Part shown: piece after piece, positions 25,097 through 36,315 of the stretch
Numbering within the stretch: the stretch's first letter is position 1
Layout: each line of letters opens with the position of its first letter
From: Aquabacterium sp.
GTDB taxonomy: Bacteria > Pseudomonadota > Gammaproteobacteria > Burkholderiales > Burkholderiaceae_C
NCBI RefSeq assembly: GCF_016195855.1
Contig: NZ_JACPYU010000026.1
Span: 1 to 56,371, forward strand
Direction of reading: 5' to 3'
Length of the DNA stretch: 56,371 nucleotides
Position numbers and translations under genes: made by a program
Notes under the pieces: model-generated
What the model was told of the DNA's origin: nothing
Database searches by the model: none
What the model saw: only the letters and a program-made list of their open reading frames with translations

Positions 25097-25852
25097 ATGG
25101 CCCAACGCAGACAGAACATCCTCATCACCGGTGCCAGCTCAGGCTTGGGCGAAGGCATGGCGCGCGAGTTCGCCGCCATGGGCCGCAACCTGGCGCTGTG
25201 CGCGCGCCGGGTGGACAGGCTGGTCGAGCTCAAGGCCGAGCTGGAAGCGAAACACCCCGGCGTGAAGGTGCTGGTGCGCCCGCTGGATGTGAACCAGCAC
25301 GAGCAGGTCTTCGAGGTGTTCCGCGCCTTCAAGCAGGAGTTCGGGCAGATCGACCGGGTCATCGTCAATGCGGGCCTGGGCAAGGGCCAGCCCATTGGCA
25401 AGGGTCGCTTCGATGCCAACTTGCAGACCGCGCAAACCAACTTCATCGCGGCGCTGGCGCAGTGCGAAGCGGCGGTCGAGATCTTCCGTGCGCAAAACAG
25501 CGGGCACCTGGTGAGCATTTCGTCGATGAGCGCGATGCGCGGCCTGCCACGCAACCTCACGACCTATGCGGCCACCAAGGCCGGGCTGGCAGCGTTGACC
25601 GAAGGCATCCGTGCGGACCTGCTGCGCACGCCGATCAAGGTCACCACCATCTACCCGGGCTACATCGAGACCGAGTTGAGCAGCAAGTCGGCCAAGACGC
25701 CGTTGATGGTGGACACGGCCTCGGGTTGCCGCGCCCTGGTGGCGGCCATCGAGCGCGAGCCGGCCAAGGCCTGCGTGCCCAGCTGGCCCTGGACGCTGGT
25801 GGGCTGGTACATGCGCAACGCGCCGCTGGCGTGGATCGCCAAGATGTCCTGA
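25097..25852 (+). CDS. Short-chain dehydrogenase/reductase
   Basis: 251 residues of classical SDR: nucleotide-binding TGASSGLGEGMA at 11-22, NAG at 91-93, catalytic Ser in SISSMSAM (142-143), Tyr157 and Lys161 in TYAATKAG. The extra C-terminal stretch (ACVPSWPWTLVGWYMRNAPL) is hydrophobic. Likely oxidises or reduces a hydroxy/keto intermediate; in the levulinate pathway an SDR (LvaD) follows the acyl-CoA dehydrogenase. Last gene of the operon, convergent with the response regulator at 25866. Confidence 0.88.
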   Translation: MAQRRQNILITGASSGLGEGMAREFAAMGRNLALCARRVDRLVELKAELEAKHPGVKVLVRPLDVNQHEQVFEVFRAFKQEFGQIDRVIVNAGLGKGQPIGKGRFDANLQTAQTNFIAALAQCEAAVEIFRAQNSGHLVSISSMSAMRGLPRNLTTYAATKAGLAALTEGIRADLLRTPIKVTTIYPGYIETELSSKSAKTPLMVDTASGCRALVAAIEREPAKACVPSWPWTLVGWYMRNAPLAWIAKMS

Positions 25853-25865
25853 GGTGAACGGCTTG

Positions 25866-26231
25866 TCAGCCCAGCTGGCGCGTGACCACGTCCAGCAACT
25901 GGCGGGGGCTGAACGGTTTGGTCAGGTAGCCATCGGCGCCTGACTGCTTGCCTTGCTGCTTGTCGTGATCCTGCCCCTTGGCACTGAGGATGACGACCTT
26001 CATGCGCTTGAGCGCCGGGTCACCCTTGATGTGGCTGCACACGGCAAAACCATCCAGCGAGCCGGGCATCATCACGTCAAGCAGGACCAGATCGGGTTTG
26101 AGCTGGCGTGCCATCTGCAGGCCGAGGTCGCCGTTTTCGGCTTCGTGGATGTCGAAATCTTCGATTTCCAGGGTCATCCGGATCAGCTCGCGGATGTCCG
26201 CCTGGTCTTCAACGATCAACACGCGCTTCAT
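25866..26231 (-). CDS. Single-domain (CheY-like) response regulator
   Basis: 121 residues from ATG 26231, with Shine-Dalgarno GGAGAGAG five bases upstream. Receiver domain only: E8-D9 acidic pair, phosphoacceptor D52 (LVLLDVMMPGSLDGF), Ser and Lys in ILSAKG and LTKPF. No output domain, so it acts by protein contact or phosphorelay. It is divergent from the CHASE histidine kinase with 188 bases between; the kinase lacks its own receiver, so the two probably pair. Confidence 0.9.
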   Translation of the reverse strand: MKRVLIVEDQADIRELIRMTLEIEDFDIHEAENGDLGLQMARQLKPDLVLLDVMMPGSLDGFAVCSHIKGDPALKRMKVVILSAKGQDHDKQQGKQSGADGYLTKPFSPRQLLDVVTRQLG

Positions 26232-26419
26232 CTGGTCTCTCTCCAATCCTGAAGTGAGGAGTATTGTCCTTAAGCTGTGTCCTGAAAAGCCGAAGATGAC
26301 GCACAAAGTGAAACTGTTTCGACCTGACATGAGACGACTCAGCCATTTCCCGCTGATGTGCCCGCCCGTGCCCGCCCTGCGTGTGGCGTGGGTTTTGGCC
26401 TGACTGGAGGGCCGGGCGC

Positions 26420-28834
26420 ATGGTTCAGCGGGCATGGCGCAATGTACTGGGCTCGGCCAGGTTGGTGGCCGAGTTGCTGGTGATCGTGGCGGTGTGCGAA
26501 GTCGTCGTGATGTTGTTGCTGCCCTCGCTTGCTCCGGGTTTGAGCGCCTGGCAGGACGCTTTTCTGGACGCGCTGGTGTTGTCAGTGATGGCCGCGCCCC
26601 TGGTGACCTGGCGGGCGCACCGCATGGCACGCCGCGTATCGGGCCCGTCCGTGGCCGCCGACGCGTCTTCGGCTGCCTACGTCCGGCACTTGCCGCTGCT
26701 GGTGTTTGTGCTGGGCACCGGTTTGAGCGTGTGGCTGGCCTGGGGGCTGTACGGGCAGGCGCAGCACGCGGCCCGTGCACGCTTCGAACAGGTGGCTGAC
26801 AGCTTGCGGGACACGGTGCAGGCCCGTTTTGACCGTGCCGCCGACGTGCTGCACGATATCCGCAGTGCCTCGGTGCTGGCCGGGCATGTCTTGAGCCATC
26901 AGGAGTTGCGCACCTGGGTCGCCACACGCAACCTGCGCCGGGAGTTCCCGGGACTGGTTGCGCTGAGCCTGGTCAGGCCGGTGCCGCGCTCGGAGCAGCC
27001 CGCGTACGAGGCGCGGATGCGGGCCCAGGGCGTGCCGGCCTTCGAGGTCCGCACGTCGGGGCAGTCCCCCATGCTGTACGTGGTGGATGCGATCGAGCCG
27101 CTGGCACCCAATCACCTGGCCATGGGTTTTGACGTGGGCTCTGAGCCTGCCCGCAAGGAGGCCTTGCAGCGGGCGATCGACACCGGTGAGGCCGCCTTGA
27201 GCGCGCAGGTCCACCTGGTGCAACTGGGGCGGCCACAGGCGGCTTTTCTGTACGTACTGCCCCTCTACAAACCGGGCCTGCCTCTGGAGACCGTGGCGCA
27301 GCGCCGCGCGGCACTGGACGCGCTCGTGTCCGCGCCCATCCTGGCTGACGATCTGCTCGATGGCCTGGACCTGTCCTTGACCACCCAGGCACAGTACGCC
27401 TTGTATGACGTCAGCGGAGGGCAAACGCCTGTTCTGCTGGCTCAGTCCGACGCCAGCAACCCGGGTGAGCAGGCGAGCGCTCAGCCTCAGTTCGCCTCGA
27501 ACCATGCGATCACGGTGGGTGGGCGAACGCTGGCCCTGCGCATCCGCTCCACCCCTGCATTCGATGTGGACAACGGCTACGTCATGGCCGTGTGGCTGGT
27601 GTTGTTGGGCGTGTTGCTCAGCGCCATGGCCGCGGTGTCGGTCTGGCTCATGAACACGGGGCGCGCGCGGGCCCGGCAGATGGCGCAGGCCATGACGGCC
27701 GACTTGCAGGCGGCGCAGGCCCAGTTGCGGGCACACAGCCAGCAGATGTCGGCGATCTTTTCCTTGTCACCCGACGCGTTTGTCTCGTTCGACATGGCGG
27801 GGCGCGTCAGCTACATCAGCCCGGCCTGGACCCGGCTCACGGGCTTGTCATCCCAGGCCCTGCTGGGGCTCAGCGAAGACAGCTTCAGCACGCGCCTGTT
27901 CGAATGCGCCGCAAGGGGACAGGCCATCCAGGGCCTCGACGCACTCAAACAGGCGACGCCCGCCGAAGGTGTGGCGGGCGATGTTGCGGAGGCCACTCGC
28001 GTGGTGGTCGAGATGAAGCCGCCTGCCAGACGGATGCTGGAGATGCGCCTGATCCTCAGCGAGGGTGGGGCTGTTTCGCAGGTGCTGCACGTGCGCGACG
28101 TGACCATCGAGACCGAAGTGGACCAGATGAAGAGCGCCTTCTTGTCCGTGGCTGCCCACGAGTTGCGCACACCGATGGCCAGCATCTATGGCTTCACGGA
28201 GTTGCTGCTCACGCGGGACCTTGCTCCAGACAAGCAAAAGGACCTGCTGGGCCGCATCTACCGTCAAAGCGAAGCCATGAAGGCCATCATCGATGAGCTG
28301 CTGGATCTGGCGCGCATCGAGGCCCGACAGGGTAAGGACTTCAGCTTCAATGCCTGCAACCTGACGGCGCTGCTGGACGAGGTCATCCGTGATTTCAAGC
28401 TGCCGCCTGATCGCACGGCCCCCTTGATCGCCTGGCCTGATCAAGCCATTCTGGTCTGGGTGGACCGACAGAAGATGCAGCGGGCCGCGCTCAACGTGCT
28501 GTCCAATGCCTACAAGTATTCACCGCAGGGTGGTGATGTCCGTGTGCGCATCCTGACGCAAGACCGGCAAGGCCGGCCGCATGTCGGGATCGAGATCCAG
28601 GACCAGGGCATCGGCCTGGCGCCAGATCAACTCGCGCGGGTGGGGGAGCGCTTCTACCGTGCAGACAAATCCGGCAGCATCCCCGGCACCGGCCTGGGCG
28701 TGGCCATCGTCAAGGAGATCATGGAACTGATGGGCGGCCACGTGGCGCTGCACAGCGAACAGGGGCTGGGCAGCACCTTCACCTTGTGGCTGCCCCGGAT
28801 GGACGAGCAGGTGGTACTGGACGACCGGCGGTGA
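26420..28834 (+). CDS. CHASE-PAS membrane histidine kinase
   Basis: 804 residues from ATG 26420 with GGAGG at 26406-26410; the frame is open to a GTG at 26381. Order: membrane segments at about 12-38 and 45-62, a third near 92-112; extracytoplasmic CHASE domain (about 115-375, with VALSLVRPVPRSEQPAYEARMR and YVLPLYKPG); membrane segment 388-410; PAS (437-562, ..SPDAFVSFDMAGRVSYISPAWTRLTGLS); HisKA with H580 (SVAAHELRTPMASIYGF); HATPase with NVLSNAYKYSP, DQGIGLAP and GTGLGVAIVKEI. CHASE domains bind small extracellular ligands. The likely partner is the divergent receiver protein. Confidence 0.92.
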   Translation: MVQRAWRNVLGSARLVAELLVIVAVCEVVVMLLLPSLAPGLSAWQDAFLDALVLSVMAAPLVTWRAHRMARRVSGPSVAADASSAAYVRHLPLLVFVLGTGLSVWLAWGLYGQAQHAARARFEQVADSLRDTVQARFDRAADVLHDIRSASVLAGHVLSHQELRTWVATRNLRREFPGLVALSLVRPVPRSEQPAYEARMRAQGVPAFEVRTSGQSPMLYVVDAIEPLAPNHLAMGFDVGSEPARKEALQRAIDTGEAALSAQVHLVQLGRPQAAFLYVLPLYKPGLPLETVAQRRAALDALVSAPILADDLLDGLDLSLTTQAQYALYDVSGGQTPVLLAQSDASNPGEQASAQPQFASNHAITVGGRTLALRIRSTPAFDVDNGYVMAVWLVLLGVLLSAMAAVSVWLMNTGRARARQMAQAMTADLQAAQAQLRAHSQQMSAIFSLSPDAFVSFDMAGRVSYISPAWTRLTGLSSQALLGLSEDSFSTRLFECAARGQAIQGLDALKQATPAEGVAGDVAEATRVVVEMKPPARRMLEMRLILSEGGAVSQVLHVRDVTIETEVDQMKSAFLSVAAHELRTPMASIYGFTELLLTRDLAPDKQKDLLGRIYRQSEAMKAIIDELLDLARIEARQGKDFSFNACNLTALLDEVIRDFKLPPDRTAPLIAWPDQAILVWVDRQKMQRAALNVLSNAYKYSPQGGDVRVRILTQDRQGRPHVGIEIQDQGIGLAPDQLARVGERFYRADKSGSIPGTGLGVAIVKEIMELMGGHVALHSEQGLGSTFTLWLPRMDEQVVLDDRR

Positions 28835-28847
28835 GCTGGCGCGGGTA

Positions 28848-30938
<2,091 letters not shown>

Positions 30939-31006
30939 TCAAAGGTGACGGTTGACGCGCGATCCTGCCACAAGAGGGGGCGTATCTCGCGACAGCTCAC
31001 GACAAC

Positions 31007-32962
31007 TCACAGGTAGCGCTGCACACCCAGCAGGCAGGACTGGTTGACGCGCACCTCGCGCCGCTTGGTGGTCTCGCACTGGGCGTGCAGGTTCCATTGC
31101 TTGTCGAGGCTGTAGCGCGTGCGCACCAGCAGGCCAGTCTCAAAGGGCTGTTTGCCCAGATAGGCGCGGGCAAAGACTTCCGTCTGCACGCGCCATTGCG
31201 CCGTGAGGTCTCCCAGCAAGCCCAGGGCGATACCGCTGCCCACGGCCCAGGGGCGGCTTGGCAGGTTGCGGTCCCAGCGCGCCTGGTTGTCCATGAAGGC
31301 ATAACCCAGCCAATGCTGATCAGGCGTGAACTCGGTGGCCATGCCGGGGCCGCCGCGCAGGTTGATGCCCAGCGGGCGGGTGCCATCGGCGCGGGTTGCC
31401 AGGCTGCGCTCCAACCCGATGTGCACGCGCCAGGACTTGCTGGCCATGATGGGTTCACGCGCACTGATCGAGCTGATGTCCACCGGCGTGAGCGACTCCA
31501 GTTGCAGGTGCCCGTTGGCCGCCTTGGTGAAGGCCACATTGAAGAACTGGATGGCTGCGCCGCGCTGGTAGCCGTCTTCCGGGTCCATCAGGTCGTGATA
31601 AGCCGGGCGGGCTTGCAGCATCACCAGGCCCTGGCCTTGGCGCTGCCCCACCATCACGTCCACGCGCGCCGTGTCATGGCCTTGCGTGGGGTCCTTGATC
31701 GGGGTGGGCACCGTCACCGGCGTACCGGCAGGCAGGCTGGCGCGGGCAGCGAGCAGGGTCATGCGCTGCTTTTGCGTGGCGGCCTCGGTGCTGTCCTTGC
31801 GGGTGGCTTCATACGAGACCAGGCGCTCGGCTGTCTCCAGGATCAGCGCGCGTTGTTCGGGAGAAGCTTCATGCTGAGCCAGCGCCTGCGGTGGCAGCGT
31901 TTCCTCACTGAGTTGCTGCGCCAGCCGGGCGCGCTGCGGTCCCAGCATGTTGGCGCGGTAGCGCAACTCCGTGCTGTTGGAGGGGCGGTACTGGATGCGC
32001 GTGAGCAGGCCCGGCGTCTGCGTCACGGCCCGCACCGTGTCCAGCGGAATGGCCCACCAGGTGAACTGTTTGGTCAGCTGCAACTCGGGCCGGGCCGCAT
32101 CCAGCAGCGACAGCAGGTGGTACGAGCAGTTCTCGTCGAAGAAGTAGTAGTCAAAGCGCGTGGGGCCTAGCTCCCAGGCGTGCGCCAGCAGCCGCTCGAT
32201 CTCGGCGGGCGTCAGGTTCAGCTCGTATTCCCAGATGTCGCGGTTTTCCAGGTCGTTGTAGTCGCGGATACGCAGGTAGTAGGGCTCGTTGGTGAACTGG
32301 CCGTCGTACAGGCCCGTCAGGCCTTTGAAGGCAAAGGCGATCCCGTCGTTTTCATTGCCGTTGGCGGCGTAGCTCACGGCATACGACAGCATGGGTGACG
32401 CTACTTGCCCTGGCTCAGGTTGGGCGTCCAGCCGGATGAAGGTGTGGCCATACATGGAGGCCGGGCTGTTGATGTAGGCCGAGGGGAAGATCAACGTGGC
32501 CCGGTCGGCCTTGATGCCCTGCCGCCATTGCCTGTAGCGCGGGCAATCGGGTGTGGGCAATTGGGCCGCGTCGAAGTGCAACTGCGCATTGAGCCACTGG
32601 TAGCGCGCGATGAAGCGGCAGGCGGCTGGCTGATCCAGGGCATGGTGTGCGCTGGGGTCGAAGAAGGCCGCCAGCGTGGCGTCCAGCTCGTGTTCGGGGT
32701 TGTGCGCGCCATCGGCGGCCAGAAAGAAGTCCGGGTCGTCGGCCAGGCTGCGGTCCACGCGGGTGAGCGGTTGCACGCTGTAGTGCAACAAGGTGCGCCA
32801 CATGGCGCTTCGTGCCAGGCCCTGCTGGTGGGCCGCCTGTTGCAGGCTTTGCAGATAAGTGGGCCTTGTCGCCGCATCGGCATCCGCAGCCGCGTGGGCC
32901 AGGCTGCCGCCCAAGGTGCTCGCCAGCGCGACCACGCACATCAACCAGAATCGAATACGCAC
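31007..32962 (-). CDS. DUF4105 (Lnb N-terminal domain) periplasmic protein, copy 1
   Basis: 651 residues; Sec signal peptide (MRIRFWLMCVVALAS..AHAA). Family motifs: SPASMYGHTFIRLD with G172-H173, RDIWEYELNLTPAEIERLLAH, and DENCSYHLLSLLDAARP with C279. The Gly-His and Asn-Cys motifs suggest a Cys/His catalytic site; a transferase or hydrolase of lipoproteins or peptidoglycan is conceivable. The C-terminal third (about 400-651) is beta-rich and ends in L, and may form an outer-membrane barrel. Followed upstream by a small exported protein (33082) and a divergent barrel gene, the same arrangement as copy 2 at 34432. Confidence 0.85.
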   Translation of the reverse strand: MRIRFWLMCVVALASTLGGSLAHAAADADAATRPTYLQSLQQAAHQQGLARSAMWRTLLHYSVQPLTRVDRSLADDPDFFLAADGAHNPEHELDATLAAFFDPSAHHALDQPAACRFIARYQWLNAQLHFDAAQLPTPDCPRYRQWRQGIKADRATLIFPSAYINSPASMYGHTFIRLDAQPEPGQVASPMLSYAVSYAANGNENDGIAFAFKGLTGLYDGQFTNEPYYLRIRDYNDLENRDIWEYELNLTPAEIERLLAHAWELGPTRFDYYFFDENCSYHLLSLLDAARPELQLTKQFTWWAIPLDTVRAVTQTPGLLTRIQYRPSNSTELRYRANMLGPQRARLAQQLSEETLPPQALAQHEASPEQRALILETAERLVSYEATRKDSTEAATQKQRMTLLAARASLPAGTPVTVPTPIKDPTQGHDTARVDVMVGQRQGQGLVMLQARPAYHDLMDPEDGYQRGAAIQFFNVAFTKAANGHLQLESLTPVDISSISAREPIMASKSWRVHIGLERSLATRADGTRPLGINLRGGPGMATEFTPDQHWLGYAFMDNQARWDRNLPSRPWAVGSGIALGLLGDLTAQWRVQTEVFARAYLGKQPFETGLLVRTRYSLDKQWNLHAQCETTKRREVRVNQSCLLGVQRYL

Positions 32963-32997
32963 CGTGTTGTCCTACCTGGGGCTGACCTGAATGAGAC

Positions 32998-33074
32998 ATG
33001 CCCAGCGCGTGGCTGGGCATGAAACGGCCACGCGATGGCGGCCTTTGACGAAGCAGGGCTCCATGCCGGAGCCC
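32998..33074. other. Two stem-loops between DUF3015 and DUF4105 copy 1
   Basis: ATGCCCAGC (32998-33006) pairs with GCTGGGCAT (33012-33020), and GGGCTCC (33056-33062) with GGAGCCC (33068-33074). The second sits just after the DUF3015 stop on the - strand. Neither has a T-run, so they look like mRNA-processing or partial-termination structures rather than full intrinsic terminators. Confidence 0.5.
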
Positions 33075-33081
33075 CGATGCA

Positions 33082-33555
33082 TCAGATGACGGCGGCGTAG
33101 CCAGCCAGTTGCTCGTTGGCAGCCAGGACCGACTTCAGGTTGGCGGCAACCTTGTCGTTGGCGAACACGGTGGCGAAATTGCTCTTGATGGTGGTGGCGA
33201 ACAGGGCGCGGTCAGCGGCCTTCACACCCATCAGCTCGGCCAGCACGTCCAGGCTTTCGCCTTGGCCTGCAGCGGCGTCACGGGCCAGGGCCACGCGGTT
33301 GCCGTCGATGTACATGGCGGTCTTCCAGCTGGAGGAGACCACGCCGTCTTGCGTACAGCCCGAGGTACCGAAGGTGATGCCGAAGGTCTGGTTGCCCGAG
33401 GTGCCGTTGGTGGTGGCGGCCAGCACTTGGGGCGCGATGCCCGACTTGCCTTCAAACACCTTCGAACCCCAGCCGCAGCTGCCGACGTTGTTCTGGGCGG
33501 CCATGGACGATGCGGCTGCCAAAGTCACCAAAGCGGCGACGACGATCTTCTTCAT
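33082..33555 (-). CDS. DUF3015 exported protein
   Basis: 157 residues; signal peptide MKKIVVAALVTLAAASSMAA, then NNVGSCGWGSKVFEGK and TSGNQTFGITFGTSGCTQDG, typical of DUF3015 with two cysteines likely disulfide-bonded in the periplasm. The C-terminal half is helical. Function unknown. Strong Shine-Dalgarno (AGGAG) six bases before ATG 33555. Lies directly upstream of DUF4105 copy 1 on the same strand. Confidence 0.85.
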   Translation of the reverse strand: MKKIVVAALVTLAAASSMAAQNNVGSCGWGSKVFEGKSGIAPQVLAATTNGTSGNQTFGITFGTSGCTQDGVVSSSWKTAMYIDGNRVALARDAAAGQGESLDVLAELMGVKAADRALFATTIKSNFATVFANDKVAANLKSVLAANEQLAGYAAVI

Positions 33556-33851
33556 AGTTAACTCCTAGCTTGTAACACTTTGTGATTGGACGGCCCCATG
33601 CCTTCCAAAAACCATTCTAGGCGCGATATGAAATCCAGACACCAACCCCAGGAAGAGGGGTGAGCGGGTATGCCCGGCTGGTGTAGCTGTGTGCTTGTTG
33701 ATCGCGTTTTGATCCTTTGGAAACAATCACCCACAGTCCTTACCTGATTGGTGGGCGAAGCATCCCTGCTTCAGGGGGGCCTCAGCCCCCATGCCCCAGG
33801 CAAGATTCGCGCTTCATTTTCCGCAGCTCGTTGATCGGGTCAAACAACATC

Positions 33852-34400
33852 ATGAAGCAAATCGTTCTGGGCGCGCTCGCGCTGGCTCTGTCGGCCTCGG
33901 CCTTCGCTGAAAACTACATTGGTGCCACCATCGGCGGCAGCCACATCGACATCGACTGCAGCTTCGGCACGCAGTGTGACGATGGCGATACCGGCTTCAA
34001 GCTGTACGGCGGCTTCGACCTGTCGCACCAGGCCGCGCTGCCTGGCCTGGCGCTGGAAGTGGCCTACATCGACTTCGGCACGGCCCGTGTCACCGCGCCC
34101 TTCGTCACGGTCCAGTCCATCGATGTGTCCGCGCTGACTTTCGGTGTGGCCATCCACCCCAAGTTCACGCCGGCCCTCAGCGGTGTTGCGCGCCTGGGCG
34201 TGGCCTATGTGGACGCCAAGTCGGCCGGCCTGTTTGCCAGCTCGTCTTCCAACCTGAAGCTGTACGGTGGCCTGGGCCTGGAGTATTCGCTCAACAAGCA
34301 GTTCAAGCTCGTGGGCGGTGCCGACTTCACCAACTACGACACCGGCCGCCAGACTGGTTCGGCGCACCTGCTGAGCATTGGCGCGCAGTACGGCTTCTAA
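33852..34400 (+). CDS. Outer-membrane beta-barrel protein, copy 1
   Basis: 182 residues from ATG 33852 (MKQIVLGALALALSASAFAEN); the frame is open upstream but the signal peptide fixes the start. Alternating hydrophobic strands and a C-terminal Phe (LSIGAQYGF) indicate an eight-stranded barrel assembled by BAM. Two Cys (C36, C42) sit in the first loop, a feature shared with the paralogue at 37099. Its 5' leader (33773-33790) contains a GGGGG/CCCCC hairpin. Divergent from DUF3015 and convergent with DUF4105 copy 2. Confidence 0.82.
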   Translation: MKQIVLGALALALSASAFAENYIGATIGGSHIDIDCSFGTQCDDGDTGFKLYGGFDLSHQAALPGLALEVAYIDFGTARVTAPFVTVQSIDVSALTFGVAIHPKFTPALSGVARLGVAYVDAKSAGLFASSSSNLKLYGGLGLEYSLNKQFKLVGGADFTNYDTGRQTGSAHLLSIGAQYGF

Positions 34401-34431
34401 GCCACCAGCGCTTGCGCATGGCGCAGCACGC

Positions 34432-36315
34432 TCAGAAGAGGTGCTTGAGCGACACGGTGAGCTTGTTGGCAGATTGCCCCAGTCGCCGTGTCCTTTGGGC
34501 TTCCAGCATGAGCGTGTTTTGCGCGTCCAGGTATTTGGATTGCGTCAGGCTCCACTCAAGCGCCTGACCAGATTCACCCAGCGGCCGCGAGGTCTGGCTG
34601 ATCGTGATGATGGACTTCATGTTGTAGACCTCCCTGATCAGCACACCGGCCGTGGGTTTGGCATACACATAGCCGCGGTGGCGGTAGCCCCAGCCGCCGC
34701 CCAAGAGCACGAAGGCATCAATGTCGCTGCTGGGCCGCCAGGTGGCGCCCAGCGCCCCTTCCATCAGGAAGGCCGTCCGCTCTTGCAAGGCGGTGTCTGG
34801 CTGCAACTCGAAGCCGATCTTCAAGCGGCCTGACAGCCCGCCCGTGAGCGGATCGCGCGGCAGCATCGATTGCGTCGCGTAGATCGCCAGGTGGTCCAGT
34901 GAGACGCGCCCGCTGCGGCTGTCGATCAACAAGGCTGCGTCGAACAGGCGCAACTCGTTTTCGCTGTTGTACTGGGTGTTGTCGTCGGCCAGGGTGTGAG
35001 AGACGGGCAGCAGGCCCAGCTTCAACAGATCCCGGCCTGCGCGGTGCTGCCAGCCCGAGCTGACCTGTTTGTCACGCGGGGCTTGCGCCGGGTTCTTGCT
35101 CTGATCGGCCTGCAACTCCAGGCCCGGGTAACGCACCTGTTCGATGTCCTTGACCTGCCGGTCAAAGCTTTGCCAGCTGTCGAGCGTGATCTCGTGCTGT
35201 TCGTACAGATAGGTGTTGTAGCTGCGGGCCAGCTCCATGGCCATGTAGCCTTGTGTCGAGCCGGGCTCGGTCAAGGTCGCGAGCGCCTCGATCTGGCGCT
35301 TCTGTACGGCTGATTGCACGGCCGAGCGCAACGTGTCTGGCAAGGGCTCTTGCAAGCTGCGCACGACCCATCTTGAGGGCGTCTTCACCGACAGGTCGGC
35401 AATCAGGTTCACCTCCTGCGCCTTCCTGACGACGAACTTCGGTGTGGTCCACCAATCGGCTTCATCGAGCATGTCGGGCGCGGCCACGGCCAGCACGTGT
35501 TTGACCAGGGTGGCGCAGTTGTAGCTCTGGAAGAAGTAGGTGATGTCGGCGTGACGCAGCTCTTGCAGGTGATAGCGCAGCAGCGTGCGGTCCTGCGGGC
35601 TCAGGCGCAGGGTGTATTCCCACAAGGTCCTTTGTTCTTCGACGACATAGGTGCTGATGTCGTCCTGATAAGGCGTCAGGGCGAAGTAGCCCTTCTTGCC
35701 CGTGACCATGCTGTCGTAGAACAACTTGGGCAGGTTGGCGGTGCCGGCATCCGTGAAAAAGGAGATGGCGTGCTCTACCTTGCGGCCATCGGCGGTCTTG
35801 CCGCTGGTTTTGAGGAAGAGGTGGCCCATCATGCTGGAGGGCTGGCTCAGGTTTTCTGACGCAAAGACCAGTGAGAGCGTGTCAGCTGGGGCGCGTGCCA
35901 TCAACTCCTGGAGCTCGGTACAGTGGTCGATCGACAGGGCGGGCAGGCCTGCTTCGGCTTGCAACCAGGCATGACGAGCGGGGAAGCGGCAGACAGCTTC
36001 GGCCGATTGCGGGCCATACAGATAGGCGACGGTCTGCAGCAACTCCTCGCGTGGCGAGAAGTGGTCCAGCGACAGGATAAACTGCTTGTCCTTGATGCGA
36101 GGCACACCCTCGCTGACATGCAGCAAGGCCGACCATTTGCTGGATTGATCGAGCCTATGCCGCAGGGCCTGAGCCTGCAGCGAGGTGATGTCGAACGTGG
36201 CGTTTGTCGCAGCGGTGGCCGAGCCTGGCCAGGCCATGCCGGCCACCAGGGCGCAGCAAAGCATCAGACAAAAAAAAGCGGCCGTGAAGCCGCTTTCAAT
36301 TTGCTTGTGAAGCAT
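34432..36315 (-). CDS. DUF4105 (Lnb N-terminal domain) periplasmic protein, copy 2
   Basis: 627 residues; signal peptide (MLHKQIESGFTAAFFCLMLCCALVAG..). Motifs equivalent to copy 1: SSMMGHLFLKT with G164-H165, RTLWEYTLRLSPQDRTLLRYHL, and YNCATLVKHVLA with C267. The C-terminal half is beta-rich and ends in F. The ATG at 36315 overlaps the upstream lipoprotein stop (TAATG). An intrinsic terminator on the same strand lies within codons 7-16, so the ATG at residue 18 (MLCCALVAG) is an alternative start. Confidence 0.83.
   Translation of the reverse strand: MLHKQIESGFTAAFFCLMLCCALVAGMAWPGSATAATNATFDITSLQAQALRHRLDQSSKWSALLHVSEGVPRIKDKQFILSLDHFSPREELLQTVAYLYGPQSAEAVCRFPARHAWLQAEAGLPALSIDHCTELQELMARAPADTLSLVFASENLSQPSSMMGHLFLKTSGKTADGRKVEHAISFFTDAGTANLPKLFYDSMVTGKKGYFALTPYQDDISTYVVEEQRTLWEYTLRLSPQDRTLLRYHLQELRHADITYFFQSYNCATLVKHVLAVAAPDMLDEADWWTTPKFVVRKAQEVNLIADLSVKTPSRWVVRSLQEPLPDTLRSAVQSAVQKRQIEALATLTEPGSTQGYMAMELARSYNTYLYEQHEITLDSWQSFDRQVKDIEQVRYPGLELQADQSKNPAQAPRDKQVSSGWQHRAGRDLLKLGLLPVSHTLADDNTQYNSENELRLFDAALLIDSRSGRVSLDHLAIYATQSMLPRDPLTGGLSGRLKIGFELQPDTALQERTAFLMEGALGATWRPSSDIDAFVLLGGGWGYRHRGYVYAKPTAGVLIREVYNMKSIITISQTSRPLGESGQALEWSLTQSKYLDAQNTLMLEAQRTRRLGQSANKLTVSLKHLF
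36270..36297 (-). terminator. Intrinsic terminator embedded in the DUF4105 copy 2 reading frame
   Basis: On the - strand GAAAGCGGC-TTCACG-GCCGCTTT forms a perfect 8-bp stem (36289-36296 with 36275-36282) followed by a run of eight T (36277-36270). It ends the lipoprotein transcript about 20 bases after its stop, inside the signal-peptide codons of the next gene. Confidence 0.85.
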
